Assembly: GCF_018223345.1 (NCBI RefSeq)
Contig: NZ_CP073587.1
Location: 3,036,001-3,100,000, forward strand
From: Shewanella yunxiaonensis
GTDB taxonomy: Bacteria; Pseudomonadota; Gammaproteobacteria; Enterobacterales; Shewanellaceae
Direction of reading: 5' to 3'
DNA length: 64,000 nt
A model generated the notes under the pieces. It did not search any database. It saw only the letters and a list, made by a program, of their open reading frames with translations, and was not told where the DNA came from. Each line of letters opens with the position of its first letter. The first letter of the stretch is position 1. Shown piece after piece: positions 36,121-49,457 of this stretch. Made by a program: the position numbers and the translations under genes.

Positions 36121-36778
36121 AGACAATGATCTGTTGGTAACAGAGCTGCTGAAACAGCTGAAATTGGCTGGCTATGTCACCGATGTTGCTGCCAAGGCGC
36201 TGGATGCCGATTATCTGATCAAAGAAAGTCCTTATGACTGTGTCATTCTCGACATTGGATTGCCCGACGGCAATGGTTTGGAACTGCTGCAACGCTGGCG
36301 CCAACGCGGCATCACCACCCCGGTGATTATGCTCACCGCCCGTAGCCAGTGGCATGAAAAGGTTGAAGGTTTTAATGCGGGTGCCGACGATTATCTTGGC
36401 AAACCCTTCCATACCCAAGAGTTGTTAGCGCGGTTGCAAGCCGTGATTCACCGGACACATGGGCATGCGACCACGCCGAGCAAGCAGTTAAGTTTTGGCG
36501 GTGTAGTCCTTGATGAGACTGAACAGACGGTAACGGTTAACGATCACTGTTTTGAATTAACTGCCATGGAATTTCGCTTGCTGCGGATCTTTTTAATGTC
36601 ACCCAAAAAGCTGCTCTCAAAAGCACAATTGAGTGACAAGCTGTATCAATTTGACGATGAGAAAGAGAGTAACGTCGTCGAAGTTTATGTGACGCATCTG
36701 CGTAAAAAACTTGGAAAAAATGCCATTGAAACCCGCCGTGGACAGGGCTATATCTTTCACGGTAGCCAGCAGTCATGA
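36101..36778 (+). CDS. OmpR/PhoP-family response regulator
   Basis: A 225-residue regulator. The receiver domain (1-115) has Glu7 and Asp8 as acidic residues, phospho-acceptor Asp51 (in VILDIGLPDGNGLELL) and the conserved K-P (in YLGKPF). The C-terminal winged helix (about 130-222) contains F-E-L-T-A-M-E-F-R-L-L and V-V-E-V-Y-V-T-H-L-R-K-K-L, as in PhoP and QseB. ATG 36101 lies within the PepSY gene. The stop overlaps the kinase start (ATGA). Confidence 0.93.
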   Translation: MKLLLVEDNDLLVTELLKQLKLAGYVTDVAAKALDADYLIKESPYDCVILDIGLPDGNGLELLQRWRQRGITTPVIMLTARSQWHEKVEGFNAGADDYLGKPFHTQELLARLQAVIHRTHGHATTPSKQLSFGGVVLDETEQTVTVNDHCFELTAMEFRLLRIFLMSPKKLLSKAQLSDKLYQFDDEKESNVVEVYVTHLRKKLGKNAIETRRGQGYIFHGSQQS

Positions 36779-38112
36779 TATCGATAAAAACCAAGCTGAG
36801 CTTGTGGCTGACAGTACTGGTACTGCTCAGCTCTTTGGTCGGGCTTGGTTTTATCGAGACGATGTTACGACAGGCGTTTCATGATTCCATTATTGATCGA
36901 CTGCACGAAGACCTGGAACAGATAGTACTTGCCAGCCACATTAGCAATGATGACATTCTAATCGACAGTAGTCAGTTGTCAGGCTTCTACAATCCAGCCT
37001 ACTCTGGCCGTTACTATCAGCTCAATATCGGCGACATCGAAGTGCGCTCTCGCTCATTGTGGGACAAGCACCTCGACATCACGCCGCTGGCACCGGGTGA
37101 AACCCGCGTCTGGCAATCGAAAGGGCCACAGCATCACGATATTCAGCTGTTCTCTAAAGGATTACCACCAATTTCTCCCGGCGATAACAACCCCACATTA
37201 ACCGTCGCTCAGGATCTGAGTATTGGCCGTAAGGTCTTCACCGAAGTTTACGGTGCCAAACTGACCGTAAATGTCACCATGTTGCTGGTGATGCTGCTGG
37301 GGATCTTTATCATTCTGCGCCAATCCTTTAAACCAGTGAATAAAGTCAAACATGCTCTGTCACGTTTGCGCGAAGGCCATAGCTCGTCACTGTCGCTGGA
37401 AAGCGTACCAGCTGAGATCAAACCGCTGGCGGAGACTTATAACGAACTGCTGGAATACACCAGTAATCAGATCCAGCGCAGTCGCAATAACCTTGGCAAT
37501 CTCAGTCATGGATTAAAAACACCATTAGCGGTGATGCGCCAGCAAGTAGAAGTTCTGGGACTGAAAGATCCAGAAACCGCTGCCGCATTGGAGCAGCAGT
37601 TGGATCAGATCCATAAAATGATCGAACGCAAGTTGGCAGCCGCCCGCATCACCGGCGATATGTTACCGGCGGCACAAATGGTGATCCCCAGAGATCTGGA
37701 AAGCCTGTGTCTGACCATGAACAAGGTACATCACCAGAAGCAGGTGGATCATAAATTTGATATCAGCGAACAAGTACCACGCCTGCCAATCCATCGCGAA
37801 GACGGTATGGAGTTGTTTGGCAACCTTTTGGACAACGCCTACAAGTGGGCCGCAGAAATGGTATTGGTACGTATCTGGCTGCAACAAGGCGAAATCCAGA
37901 TAAGTATTGAAGATGATGGTCCCGGGGTCCCTGATGATGAGTTGGATAATCTCACTCACCGCGGCAAACGTCTTGATGAAGATGTAGCCGGCCATGGCTT
38001 AGGACTGTCGATAGTCAAGGATATCTGCGAACAATATCAGTTGCAGATATCCTTTGAACGCAGCCCTTCATTAGGTGGGCTGAAAGTGCTGATCCAAATG
38101 CCTAAGCATTAG
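36775..38112 (+). CDS. PhoQ-like sensor histidine kinase
   Basis: A 445-residue membrane kinase with TM1 at about 10-30, a periplasmic sensor at 31-160, TM2 at 162-182, a HAMP-like linker, a phospho-acceptor His245 in NLSHGLKTPLAVM, and the ATPase part with N box NLLDNAYKW, G1 EDDGPGVPDDEL and G2 GHGLGLSIVKDI. The N-terminal half resembles PhoQ-like kinases that sense divalent cations or envelope stress. With the PepSY protein and regulator it forms a three-gene operon. The stimulus is unknown. Confidence 0.92.
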   Translation: MISIKTKLSLWLTVLVLLSSLVGLGFIETMLRQAFHDSIIDRLHEDLEQIVLASHISNDDILIDSSQLSGFYNPAYSGRYYQLNIGDIEVRSRSLWDKHLDITPLAPGETRVWQSKGPQHHDIQLFSKGLPPISPGDNNPTLTVAQDLSIGRKVFTEVYGAKLTVNVTMLLVMLLGIFIILRQSFKPVNKVKHALSRLREGHSSSLSLESVPAEIKPLAETYNELLEYTSNQIQRSRNNLGNLSHGLKTPLAVMRQQVEVLGLKDPETAAALEQQLDQIHKMIERKLAAARITGDMLPAAQMVIPRDLESLCLTMNKVHHQKQVDHKFDISEQVPRLPIHREDGMELFGNLLDNAYKWAAEMVLVRIWLQQGEIQISIEDDGPGVPDDELDNLTHRGKRLDEDVAGHGLGLSIVKDICEQYQLQISFERSPSLGGLKVLIQMPKH

Positions 38113-38132
38113 GCAGCACCGCCTACCTAATG
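38107..38132. other. Inverted repeat between convergent kinase and efflux genes
   Basis: CATTAGG / CCTAATG arms, with an inner AGGC / GCCT pairing, span the stop codons of both convergent genes. There is no T tract. It may limit read-through between them. Confidence 0.4.
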
Positions 38133-39662
38133 TGTGCCACCCCCACCGATTGAACGTACTGGCCGCGGTGCCAGCCAAATAGCAAAGGCTCCCACAGTGA
38201 ATATGACCGCGACCCAGAGGAAGATTTGATTGGTGGCTACCATGGAGCTTTGCTGTTGCAACAACCAGTTAAGCGAGCCAAGACTCTGCTCCTGCGTCAT
38301 TCCGCTGGCCTGCATTGCGTGCGCAGCTACTCCGGCTTTATCCGTCAGACCCGACAGTTCTGAATGCACATAAGTGGTCTCATTCTCCCATGAAGTATTA
38401 ACCATCGACGTGGCCACCGCCCCGGAGAGCGTTCGAATAAAATTCATCAGTCCGGCGGCAGAGTCCATCTCCTGCATCTTGACGCACCCCAGGGCAATGG
38501 CGGTCAATGGCACAAAGAACAGCGGCATACCAATCCCTTGGAAAAACATCGGCATACTGATCTGCCAGAAGGTCATATCCATGTTGTTAAAGGCGCGCAG
38601 ATACGTCCACAATCCCAGCCACATCACGCCAACAAAGACAAACGGCCGCGGGTCAAATTTGCTGGAAGCACTGGCTATCAGCGGTGCCAAGAACACCGCG
38701 ATAATCCCCATCATTGCCGTAGAATAGCCGGAGATGGTGGCGGTGTAGCCCATATAGATCTGTAACCAGAGCGGCGTTACCACGGTTATCGCAAAAAACG
38801 CCCCAAACGCCAGACTTAGTGTCAGCATACTGGCGGCAAAACCGCGATGGCGAAACACCTTGAGATCCACCACCGGATTGCGTTCTGTCAGTTCCCAAAT
38901 CAAAAAGGCAATAAAGCCAATCACCGCGATTATCCCCAGGATCACAATGCGACTGGAAGCAAACCAATCATGATCCTTGCCTTCATCGAGCATGATTTGC
39001 AAAGAGGCCACCCACACGACCAGTAACCCCAGACCGACTTTGTCGATAGCGGCCTTTTTGGTCTTGGTTTCAAAACCTTTAATCAATTGCCAACAACAAA
39101 TGCCGGCAACAATCGCAAATGGCACTTTGAAGTAAAAAATATACGGCCAGGAGAACTGGTCACATAACACGCCGCCAAGGATCGGTCCCATGATGGGCGC
39201 CACCAAGGTGGTCATACTCCAGATGCCAATCGCGGCATGGCTTTTATCTTTGGGAAAGATACGGATCATCAAGGTTTGCGACAACGGCATCAATGGTCCA
39301 CCGGATAATCCCAAAAACACGCGGAAGGTCACCAACATACTCATGCTGCTGGCAAGCCCGCACAACAGCGAAAACACGCCAAACATGATCAGACAGGTAA
39401 CAAACACCTTAACTGAACCAAAACGGGATGCCAGCCAGCCGGTCAGTGGGACCGAAATCGCCTCCGCTACCGCATAAGAGGTAATGACATACGTGCCCTG
39501 ACTGGTAGATGTGCCCAGACTGCCGGCAATGCTGGAAACGGATACGTTTGCGATAGTCGTGTCCAGAATGGCCAGAAAATTAGCCATGGCCAGACAGATC
39601 ACGCCGCCGACCAACGCCCCCCCAGAGAGGGGCTGTGGCTCTGCAGTTACTGTTTGACTCAT
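38127..39662 (-). CDS. DHA2 MFS multidrug efflux pump (EmrB-like)
   Basis: A 511-residue permease with 14 expected helices. The start M-A-N-F-L-A-I-L-D-T-T-I-A-N-V (helix 1) and G-W-L-A-S-R-F-G-S-V-K motif A are typical of DHA2 drug:H+ antiporters such as EmrB. The motif C-like GPxLGG (GPILGGVLCD) is also present. With the HlyD-like adaptor and the outer-membrane factor it forms a tripartite pump that exports hydrophobic compounds directly across the envelope. It is 5 bp downstream of the adaptor gene and likely controlled by the divergent TetR. Confidence 0.93.
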   Translation of the reverse strand: MSQTVTAEPQPLSGGALVGGVICLAMANFLAILDTTIANVSVSSIAGSLGTSTSQGTYVITSYAVAEAISVPLTGWLASRFGSVKVFVTCLIMFGVFSLLCGLASSMSMLVTFRVFLGLSGGPLMPLSQTLMIRIFPKDKSHAAIGIWSMTTLVAPIMGPILGGVLCDQFSWPYIFYFKVPFAIVAGICCWQLIKGFETKTKKAAIDKVGLGLLVVWVASLQIMLDEGKDHDWFASSRIVILGIIAVIGFIAFLIWELTERNPVVDLKVFRHRGFAASMLTLSLAFGAFFAITVVTPLWLQIYMGYTATISGYSTAMMGIIAVFLAPLIASASSKFDPRPFVFVGVMWLGLWTYLRAFNNMDMTFWQISMPMFFQGIGMPLFFVPLTAIALGCVKMQEMDSAAGLMNFIRTLSGAVATSMVNTSWENETTYVHSELSGLTDKAGVAAHAMQASGMTQEQSLGSLNWLLQQQSSMVATNQIFLWVAVIFTVGAFAIWLAPRPVRSIGGGGTH

Positions 39663-39667
39663 CAGCG

Positions 39668-40861
39668 TTAACCCCGACCATTAATCGGTAACTGCCGATC
39701 CGCTACCGCAGTAATCGCATTGATATTGGGTTGCGCCGCAGTATTGATCGTCACTTCCATCGACAATCCGACCTGTAACGGATGTGCCGCTAACTCGCTA
39801 GGATCAAGACCAATACGCACGGGTAAGCGCTGTACCACTTTAATCCAGTTACCAGTGGCATTTTGCGCCGGGATAGCAGAAAAAGCGGAGCCTGTACCGC
39901 CGGATAAACCGGTGACAACCCCATGGTAAATTACTTTATCACCATAGATATCTGCGGTGACTTCTACCGGTTGACCAATCTTCACCTGGCGTAATTCGAC
40001 TTCTTTGAAATTCGCGTCTACATGCATATTTTGTACGGGAACCACAGTCATCAGTGGTGTTCCGATTTGCACGCGTTCCCCAATCTGCACCTGGCGTTTG
40101 GCAATCACCCCAGCAACGGGGGCACGAATAACCGTACGTCGCAAATCCACTTCTGCCTGCTGTAACTGCGCCTTGGCTTGCAGCACCTGCGGATTAGTAT
40201 CTACTGTGGTATCGATGATCAACGCAGCATTGGCTTTCTTGTTACCAATTGACGATAAGCGATTGGCAACTGCCTGTGCTTCGGCAGCTTTGGCGGCATT
40301 GAGATTAGCCTCTGCCTGCGCAAAAGCAGTTTTAGCGTTGGTGAGTTCCTCTCCCGACACCGCACCAGATGTCACCAGATTTTCACGGCGCTGTAATTCC
40401 AGTTGCGCACGGGCATAATCCGCTTTGGACACCACTAACTCAGCCTTAGCACGTTGTTCATCCGCCTCCCGGGCTTTCACCAACGCCTGCAACCCTTCGT
40501 CATTAGCGACATAGCTGCTCACTTGACGTTTTGCCAACGCGTAATTCGCTTTGGCACGGTCATATGCCAGCCGGGCGTCTGTGTCATCCAGTACCACTAA
40601 CACATCACCCTTTTGCACCATTTCGGTGTCCAGCACTTTTACTTCTGCCACAATACCGCTAACCGCAGGCGTCACAGCCGCAATTTCCGTCGCGGTATAG
40701 GCGTTGTCAGTTGAAACATAATGTGACGCCACAAAATACCAGTAGCTACCGCCGATGACAGCCGCAAAAATCATCGCAACAGCCAAGCCCACAAAACCCT
40801 TTTTACGCGACGCTGATGCCCGGGCAGCATCAAAAGGCTGCTCTGTCTTAGTTAAAGTCAT
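39668..40861 (-). CDS. HlyD/EmrA-type membrane fusion protein
   Basis: A 397-residue adaptor with a cytoplasmic N-terminal end, one transmembrane helix (about 25-45), a biotinyl/lipoyl half motif (V-S-G-I-V-A-E-V-K-V-L-D), a long alpha-hairpin with heptads (about 95-205), the second lipoyl half (V-I-R-A-P-V-A-G-V-I) and a beta-barrel region. The order matches EmrA. It couples the MFS pump to the outer-membrane channel. It starts 10 bp after the channel gene. Confidence 0.93.
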   Translation of the reverse strand: MTLTKTEQPFDAARASASRKKGFVGLAVAMIFAAVIGGSYWYFVASHYVSTDNAYTATEIAAVTPAVSGIVAEVKVLDTEMVQKGDVLVVLDDTDARLAYDRAKANYALAKRQVSSYVANDEGLQALVKAREADEQRAKAELVVSKADYARAQLELQRRENLVTSGAVSGEELTNAKTAFAQAEANLNAAKAAEAQAVANRLSSIGNKKANAALIIDTTVDTNPQVLQAKAQLQQAEVDLRRTVIRAPVAGVIAKRQVQIGERVQIGTPLMTVVPVQNMHVDANFKEVELRQVKIGQPVEVTADIYGDKVIYHGVVTGLSGGTGSAFSAIPAQNATGNWIKVVQRLPVRIGLDPSELAAHPLQVGLSMEVTINTAAQPNINAITAVADRQLPINGRG

Positions 40862-40871
40862 GAATTAATTC

Positions 40872-42332
40872 TCAAGATTGAATTGACTGATAGCCACCAC
40901 CCAACGCATGGATCAGCGCCAGGTCCAGCGAAAATGCCCGAGATTGCAGATTAACCAGCGCGCGCTGGCTACTCAGTAATCTGTCCTCTGCTGACAACAC
41001 TTCCAGATAGGTGGCTAAACCACCTTTGTAGCGGTCGCTGGCGATTTGATGTGCTGTGGCTGCCGCGGCCACTGCTTCACGAGTTTTGCCAATCTGGGCG
41101 CGTAACGCCTGACTGCTAGTCAACACATCCGCCACATCATGTAAGGCATCCGCCAAAGTCTGCTGATATGAGGCCACTGCCTGGTGGTAATTTGCCTCTG
41201 CTGAAGTCAGTTGCCCCTCTAAACGCCCGCCACTGAAAATGGGCAGATACAGTGCCGGTCCAACGCTGCCAGCATCATTGCCAGCATCAAACAACTTATT
41301 GATGCCAAACGCCTGCAAACCGATAAAGGCCGACAGATTGATATCGGGATAAAACTGCGCTTTGGCAACCCCGACCCGATTTGCTGCCGCTTCAGCGCGC
41401 CAACGCGCGGCGGTAATGTCTGGCCGATGTCCGAGCAAGCCGACACCCGCATGAGCTGGCAGGCCAAAGGTTTGAGTCAGATGGATGGTTGGCCGAGAAA
41501 TGCTTAAGGCTCTGTCCGGCCCTTGGCCCAGCAACGCGGCGATGGCATATTTCTGTAGTGACACAGATTCCCGGATCGACAACAACTCCGCTTCCGAACT
41601 GGCGGCAACGGCCTGTGCCTGACTGACTGCCCCCTGATTTTCCAGGCCATTGTCAAAGCGTTGCTTTAGCAGCGCAACGGTTTGTCGGCGCACACTCATG
41701 GCGGCGGCCGCGGTATCTTCATTGAGGTATAGCCGGGCAAGTTCCGCATAAGCATTGGCTACTGAGGTGGTCAGTATTAAGCGCGCAGCAGCCGTTTCCG
41801 CTGCTGTCGCGGCGAGATCGGAGGTTGCTGCCGCGACCATGCTTTTGTTCCGATCCCAGAAATCGATGTCATAGCTGAAATTCAGCCCAATGGTACCGTA
41901 ATCATTCCAGCCCTGAGGTGGTGAAGATGCTTGATAGCGGTAGCTGACTTTCGTTTCCGACAGCGATGCTGCGGCACTCACCTGTGGTCTCTCGCTAGCG
42001 CCCATCTGCTGCAACATACCTTGGGCACTTGCCAGTCTTGCCTTTGCCAGCGCCAGCGACGGAGCTGTCGCTAATGCTTCCTGCATCAACTGATCAAGCT
42101 GTGGATCTTGATAAGCCTGCCACCAACTGTCTTTAGGCCAATCGCGTAACGACTGCTGGCCCAAGGTGTTACCGAATGCGAGTTTTGCCGACTGCGCCAT
42201 CTTGGCAACTTGCTGCGATGCATCATGAACGGCGCAGCCGCCCAATGACAGCAAGACTGCTGTGGCCAAAAAAGATGTCTTGATCGTGACCACAGTCAGA
42301 TTGTGTTGCCTGGGTTTCACTTTAATCTCCAT
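40872..42332 (-). CDS. NodT-type outer-membrane efflux lipoprotein
   Basis: A 486-residue outer-membrane factor of the TolC/NodT family. The lipobox LGGC (Cys about 33) marks lipid attachment. Two OEP repeats contain L-A-K-A-R-L-A-S-A-Q and W-R-A-E-A-A-A-N-R-V-G-V-A-K-A-Q-F-Y-P-D-I-N-L-S. It forms the channel of the tripartite pump. It is the first gene of the operon; its predicted promoter puts the transcript start only about 13 bases before ATG 42332. A GTG at 42320 with GGAG 6 bases upstream may be the real start. Confidence 0.92.
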   Translation of the reverse strand: MEIKVKPRQHNLTVVTIKTSFLATAVLLSLGGCAVHDASQQVAKMAQSAKLAFGNTLGQQSLRDWPKDSWWQAYQDPQLDQLMQEALATAPSLALAKARLASAQGMLQQMGASERPQVSAAASLSETKVSYRYQASSPPQGWNDYGTIGLNFSYDIDFWDRNKSMVAAATSDLAATAAETAAARLILTTSVANAYAELARLYLNEDTAAAAMSVRRQTVALLKQRFDNGLENQGAVSQAQAVAASSEAELLSIRESVSLQKYAIAALLGQGPDRALSISRPTIHLTQTFGLPAHAGVGLLGHRPDITAARWRAEAAANRVGVAKAQFYPDINLSAFIGLQAFGINKLFDAGNDAGSVGPALYLPIFSGGRLEGQLTSAEANYHQAVASYQQTLADALHDVADVLTSSQALRAQIGKTREAVAAAATAHQIASDRYKGGLATYLEVLSAEDRLLSSQRALVNLQSRAFSLDLALIHALGGGYQSIQS

Positions 42333-42337
42333 AACAA

Positions 42338-42349
42338 TACCGTACGGTA
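42338..42349. promoter_or_regulatory. Probable TetR operator of the efflux operon
   Basis: A perfect 12-bp palindrome, TACCGTACGGTA, lies two bases downstream of the -10 of the efflux promoter, over the likely transcript start. This is the normal place for repression by the divergent TetR protein. Confidence 0.7.
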
Positions 42350-42351
42350 CA

Positions 42352-42381
42352 GTTATACTCTTGACATCCCACGATAGTCAA
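42352..42381 (-). promoter_or_regulatory. Sigma-70 promoter of the efflux operon
   Basis: On the minus strand: -35 TTGACT (42381-42376), an 18-bp spacer, and -10 TATAAC (42357-42352). The hexamers are close to consensus and the operator follows at once. A separate TTGACA at 42361-42366 on the plus strand may be the -35 for the tetR gene, but its -10 is weak. Confidence 0.7.
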
Positions 42382-42421
42382 GCGAAACTCGTGGGCGCAA
42401 ACAGAGCAGCGTGGAGTCAAA

Positions 42422-43024
42422 ATGCGGGTTAAGACTGAGGAGAAACGGCAGGCGATTATTGATATCGCGAAGGAGGCTTTTTTCAGTCAGGGATTTGAAC
42501 AGACCTCAATGTCTTACATTTCACAACAACTGGGCGGATCTAAAGCCACACTCTATAACTACTTCAATTCTAAAGAAGAAATCTTTCATGCGGTGATGGA
42601 ATCGTCAGCAACTGAACAGATTGCTGACGCGTTTCAATCGCTCAGTCAGACCAAAGATATGCGCACCATGATGCTGGAATTTGGGCACAACTATCTCAAT
42701 TCGATCCTGACCCCTGAAATTATGGCGATTGATCGCATGGTGCGAGCTGAAGTGGGTCGCAGTGATCTGGGTAAGCAGTTTTATGCACAAGGGCCACAAC
42801 GGGGCTGGCTCAACGTCAGTGAGTTTTTGGCAAAACGTATGGATAAAGCGGAAATACGTCGGGCCGAACCCTGGCTAGCCGCCATGCAGTTTAAAGCGTT
42901 ACTGGAAGCTGAAATCCTGATGCCCTATTCGTTAGGGGCTGTCGACAAGCCCGACAATGCAACATTGACGCAGCTGGTTGCAACCGCAGTCGACAGTTTT
43001 CTGCAACTATACAAGGTTGATTAA
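42422..43024 (+). CDS. TetR-family repressor of the efflux operon
   Basis: A 200-residue TetR protein. The N-terminal helix-turn-helix is clear (I-I-D-I-A-K-E-A-F-F-S-Q-G-F-E-Q-T-S-M-S, with recognition helix G-G-S-K-A-T-L-Y-N-Y-F, about 33-43). The C-terminal ligand-binding domain (about 60-195) is the AcrR-like type with a TetR_C-like pattern. It is divergent from the efflux operon with 89 bp between starts, which contain the palindromic operator. It probably responds to a toxic substrate of the pump. Confidence 0.92.
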   Translation: MRVKTEEKRQAIIDIAKEAFFSQGFEQTSMSYISQQLGGSKATLYNYFNSKEEIFHAVMESSATEQIADAFQSLSQTKDMRTMMLEFGHNYLNSILTPEIMAIDRMVRAEVGRSDLGKQFYAQGPQRGWLNVSEFLAKRMDKAEIRRAEPWLAAMQFKALLEAEILMPYSLGAVDKPDNATLTQLVATAVDSFLQLYKVD

Positions 43025-43043
43025 CCTCGTGGTGGCAGACAAA

Positions 43044-43067
43044 AAGGCCTTCCTCATGGAAGGCCTT
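43044..43067. terminator. Bidirectional terminator, tetR and DUF1338 genes
   Basis: A perfect 10-bp stem (AAGGCCTTCC / GGAAGGCCTT) with a TCAT loop, followed by a T5 run on the minus strand. Confidence 0.9.
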
Positions 43068-43075
43068 GGCACGTT

Positions 43076-43882
43076 TTAAGACTCACTTTTGGCGTTAGTG
43101 CTTTCAAAAATTTTATCCGCCGATGCGGCCACAAAGCCGGTGTACAATTTGCCATCCGCTTTTGGATAACGCCGCGCAAATTCATAGAAGCAGCTGGGAA
43201 TTTCCACGGTACGATCGCCAAACGCCACCGGGATGCGGTCTGCCATCGTCGAGGATTGTTCCAATAATACCGCCGCCGAGCCTTTAATCTCGCCACCGGC
43301 ACTATTGAGGACAAAACCGGCAGCCTTTAACGCCTCATTGACCGCCTCCAGCGTCGAGAATCCGGCCAAATGATTCACCGATACGGTAAAATGATTGGCG
43401 CGATAGCCAAAAGCCGCCACCCACGCCGCATATTCACTTTCTTCCAGTAACCGTGAATAGGTGGCGTAGTCCATCGCCCAATGGCGACCTGAATAGAGAA
43501 AATCATCGGCGCTGGTCGCCTCATCCGGGATCTGTGCCACCAATTGAGCCACCGTCTGTTGTAACCAGGGGCTAAATTCTTCAACTAACAGTTCAGAGAT
43601 AAACACTTTCGGTTGTGTTTCATCGGGATGTTCAAAGTGCTTGGCACGCAACTTTTTCTGTTCAAATCGATAGTCACCACACGCTTGATAACCTAGCTCA
43701 ATGAAATGTGCGGCGAGCACCTCCAGTCCCACTTTCGGCAGATTGAAAGTTCGCAGTGCTATATGATCGTTGATGATCGCATTACCTTGTCCCAGCAGTT
43801 GATGCACCTTAGCTGCTGAGGGTGTCATGGAGATGTAATCCTGCCACATGGCAGCAAACAGGCTGTCGACGTCCTGATGCAT
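43076..43882 (-). CDS. DUF1338 (HglS-like) metal-dependent enzyme
   Basis: A 268-residue protein. ATG 43882 has a strong AGGAGG ribosome site; a frame open further upstream is not needed. Candidate metal ligands are His in N-D-H-I-A-L-R-T-F, a His in the R-A-N-H-F-T-V-S-V-N segment and Glu in S-C-F-Y-E-F-A-R-R, the pattern of the vicinal-oxygen-chelate DUF1338 family, which includes HglS, a 2-oxoadipate/2-hydroxyglutarate synthase. Its place just downstream of astD suggests a link to amino-acid catabolism, perhaps lysine or arginine products. The substrate is not known. Confidence 0.88.
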   Translation of the reverse strand: MHQDVDSLFAAMWQDYISMTPSAAKVHQLLGQGNAIINDHIALRTFNLPKVGLEVLAAHFIELGYQACGDYRFEQKKLRAKHFEHPDETQPKVFISELLVEEFSPWLQQTVAQLVAQIPDEATSADDFLYSGRHWAMDYATYSRLLEESEYAAWVAAFGYRANHFTVSVNHLAGFSTLEAVNEALKAAGFVLNSAGGEIKGSAAVLLEQSSTMADRIPVAFGDRTVEIPSCFYEFARRYPKADGKLYTGFVAASADKIFESTNAKSES

Positions 43883-43941
43883 ATATCCTCCTGAGGTTAA
43901 CCAACCGCCGCTACACAGCTCCCCACGACGGCATATAAAGA

Positions 43942-43965
43942 AGGGAAGCAGCAAATGGCTTCCCT
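43942..43965 (-). terminator. Hairpin after astD
   Basis: AGGGAAGC / GCTTCCCT arms with an 8-base loop. On the minus strand it is followed by TCTTTATAT, 8 bp past the astD stop. It is a likely terminator before the DUF1338 gene. Confidence 0.75.
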
Positions 43966-43972
43966 AGCAAAT

Positions 43973-46463
<2,491 letters not shown>

Positions 46464-46489
46464 GGTTAACTCTCCTGTGTCCCCACCGA

Positions 46490-46517
46490 GTTTCCGGTGT
46501 ATCAACACACCGGAAAC
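46490..46517 (-). other. Intercistronic hairpin between argD/astC and astA
   Basis: A perfect 11-bp inverted repeat (GTTTCCGGTGT / ACACCGGAAAC) with a 6-base spacer and no T run. It may stabilise the upstream transcript or set the ratio of aminotransferase to AstA. Confidence 0.65.
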
Positions 46518-46562
46518 GGGGAATAAGCATAAAGGTCAGGGGCAAAGAACTTCCTGAACGCT

Positions 46563-48198
<1,636 letters not shown>

Positions 48199-49341
48199 TC
48201 AGAATAAGCTCAATTTACGATAATTCTGGCCTTGTAAACGGATAAGCTCCTGCTCACTCATAGCGTAGTAACTGTTAAGGAGCTGCTTGTCCCGAAAACT
48301 CAGTTGATGACTTTCATCAAGTAGTAAACTCTGTGCATAGCAGCTGGCTTTGGCGACCAGTTGAGCCAACAACGGCATCTGCTCAAAGCCCTGTTTGTCT
48401 TCCAACTCCTGCAACCAGGTTATCAATGCACTATCGGCAAATCCTAACGCCTGCGGCAGCTGCCAGTTAAGCCGCATCGCATGCTCTTGCACCTGCTGAA
48501 AAATCTCCAGTGCCGGGAATTCGCTGACAGCGACGGCGTCATACAACTCTTTATCCCGTGCTTTACTGGCTTCTTTGAGCCAGTTGCCACGCAGTTGTTC
48601 AAAGATTGAAGCGCCCATCCCTAATACCACAGAAGCCCCAAGCTGGCGCATCAACGACAGTGCATATAATAAGGCGCCATCCTGTTCATGTAATGCCGCT
48701 AGGACGCGGGTGGCAACGCCTTGGATCTGGGCGTAACGCCAGAGTTTACGATTGATCCATAACAACCCGGTATGTCCCAGCGGCAACCAGTGACGGCAGA
48801 TATAAAATGGGATCAACAGTCTCAGGTTATCCATGCCGATATACCCAAGCACCAGTTTCAAATCAGACACCTGCAAGTCTTTATTTTGCGGTCTTCTGGC
48901 ACCAAAAACCGGACTATTGACCATGTTAGTCAGATCGCGTACCAACCAGGCTTGACTGGCAACGGCAGGACGTAGTCGGTTTAAATCCAGTTGTGGTGAA
49001 TGCAGCATCTCCAATAACAAGAGATGCTTATCTGATACCGGGCTGTGGCGCTGAATAATGTCGAGAGACGCCAGTTGGTTTGCCAGTTCCGTTTTCAGAC
49101 TCATATGCAACTGACTATTAATCTGTTGCGCCAATTGTTTGGTCTGCTGCTTTTTTGCAATGCGCTCCATTGCCGCTTCGCGCTCGATTTCCAGCTTAAA
49201 AGCAATGGCTTCTAACTCTGGTTCTGGATCATCCCAGACCGGAGTGTTCGCTTGAGTTCCCAGAATTAATTGTTGCAGGAACTTCTGTTCCAGTGCTGCC
49301 ACTGGCGCGGGCTTGAGTCCGCCTGAAACCGACGCTACCAC
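48199..49341 (-). CDS. HDOD-domain protein
   Basis: A 380-residue protein with a helical N-terminal end (about 1-90) and an HDOD domain (about 95-320). HDOD is the HD-related output domain that has lost most catalytic residues. Segments LVRDLTNMVNSPVFG and LKLVLGYIGMDNLRLLIPF are typical. HDOD proteins regulate signalling, often together with diguanylate cyclases, or help control motility. The start is a GTG at 49341 with an AGAGGAAA region upstream, so the exact start is uncertain. It is separated from the S9 peptidase by a terminator. Confidence 0.85.
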   Translation of the reverse strand: MVASVSGGLKPAPVAALEQKFLQQLILGTQANTPVWDDPEPELEAIAFKLEIEREAAMERIAKKQQTKQLAQQINSQLHMSLKTELANQLASLDIIQRHSPVSDKHLLLLEMLHSPQLDLNRLRPAVASQAWLVRDLTNMVNSPVFGARRPQNKDLQVSDLKLVLGYIGMDNLRLLIPFYICRHWLPLGHTGLLWINRKLWRYAQIQGVATRVLAALHEQDGALLYALSLMRQLGASVVLGMGASIFEQLRGNWLKEASKARDKELYDAVAVSEFPALEIFQQVQEHAMRLNWQLPQALGFADSALITWLQELEDKQGFEQMPLLAQLVAKASCYAQSLLLDESHQLSFRDKQLLNSYYAMSEQELIRLQGQNYRKLSLF

Positions 49342-49457
49342 CTGTGCTGTTTTCCTCTTGGCATTTGCCAGTAAAAATCTGAATTATTCGTTCATTTTAT
49401 CTGGATTAATCATACTAAACATCAAGGATATTGAGTTAACTCTCCGCGAATCATAAA

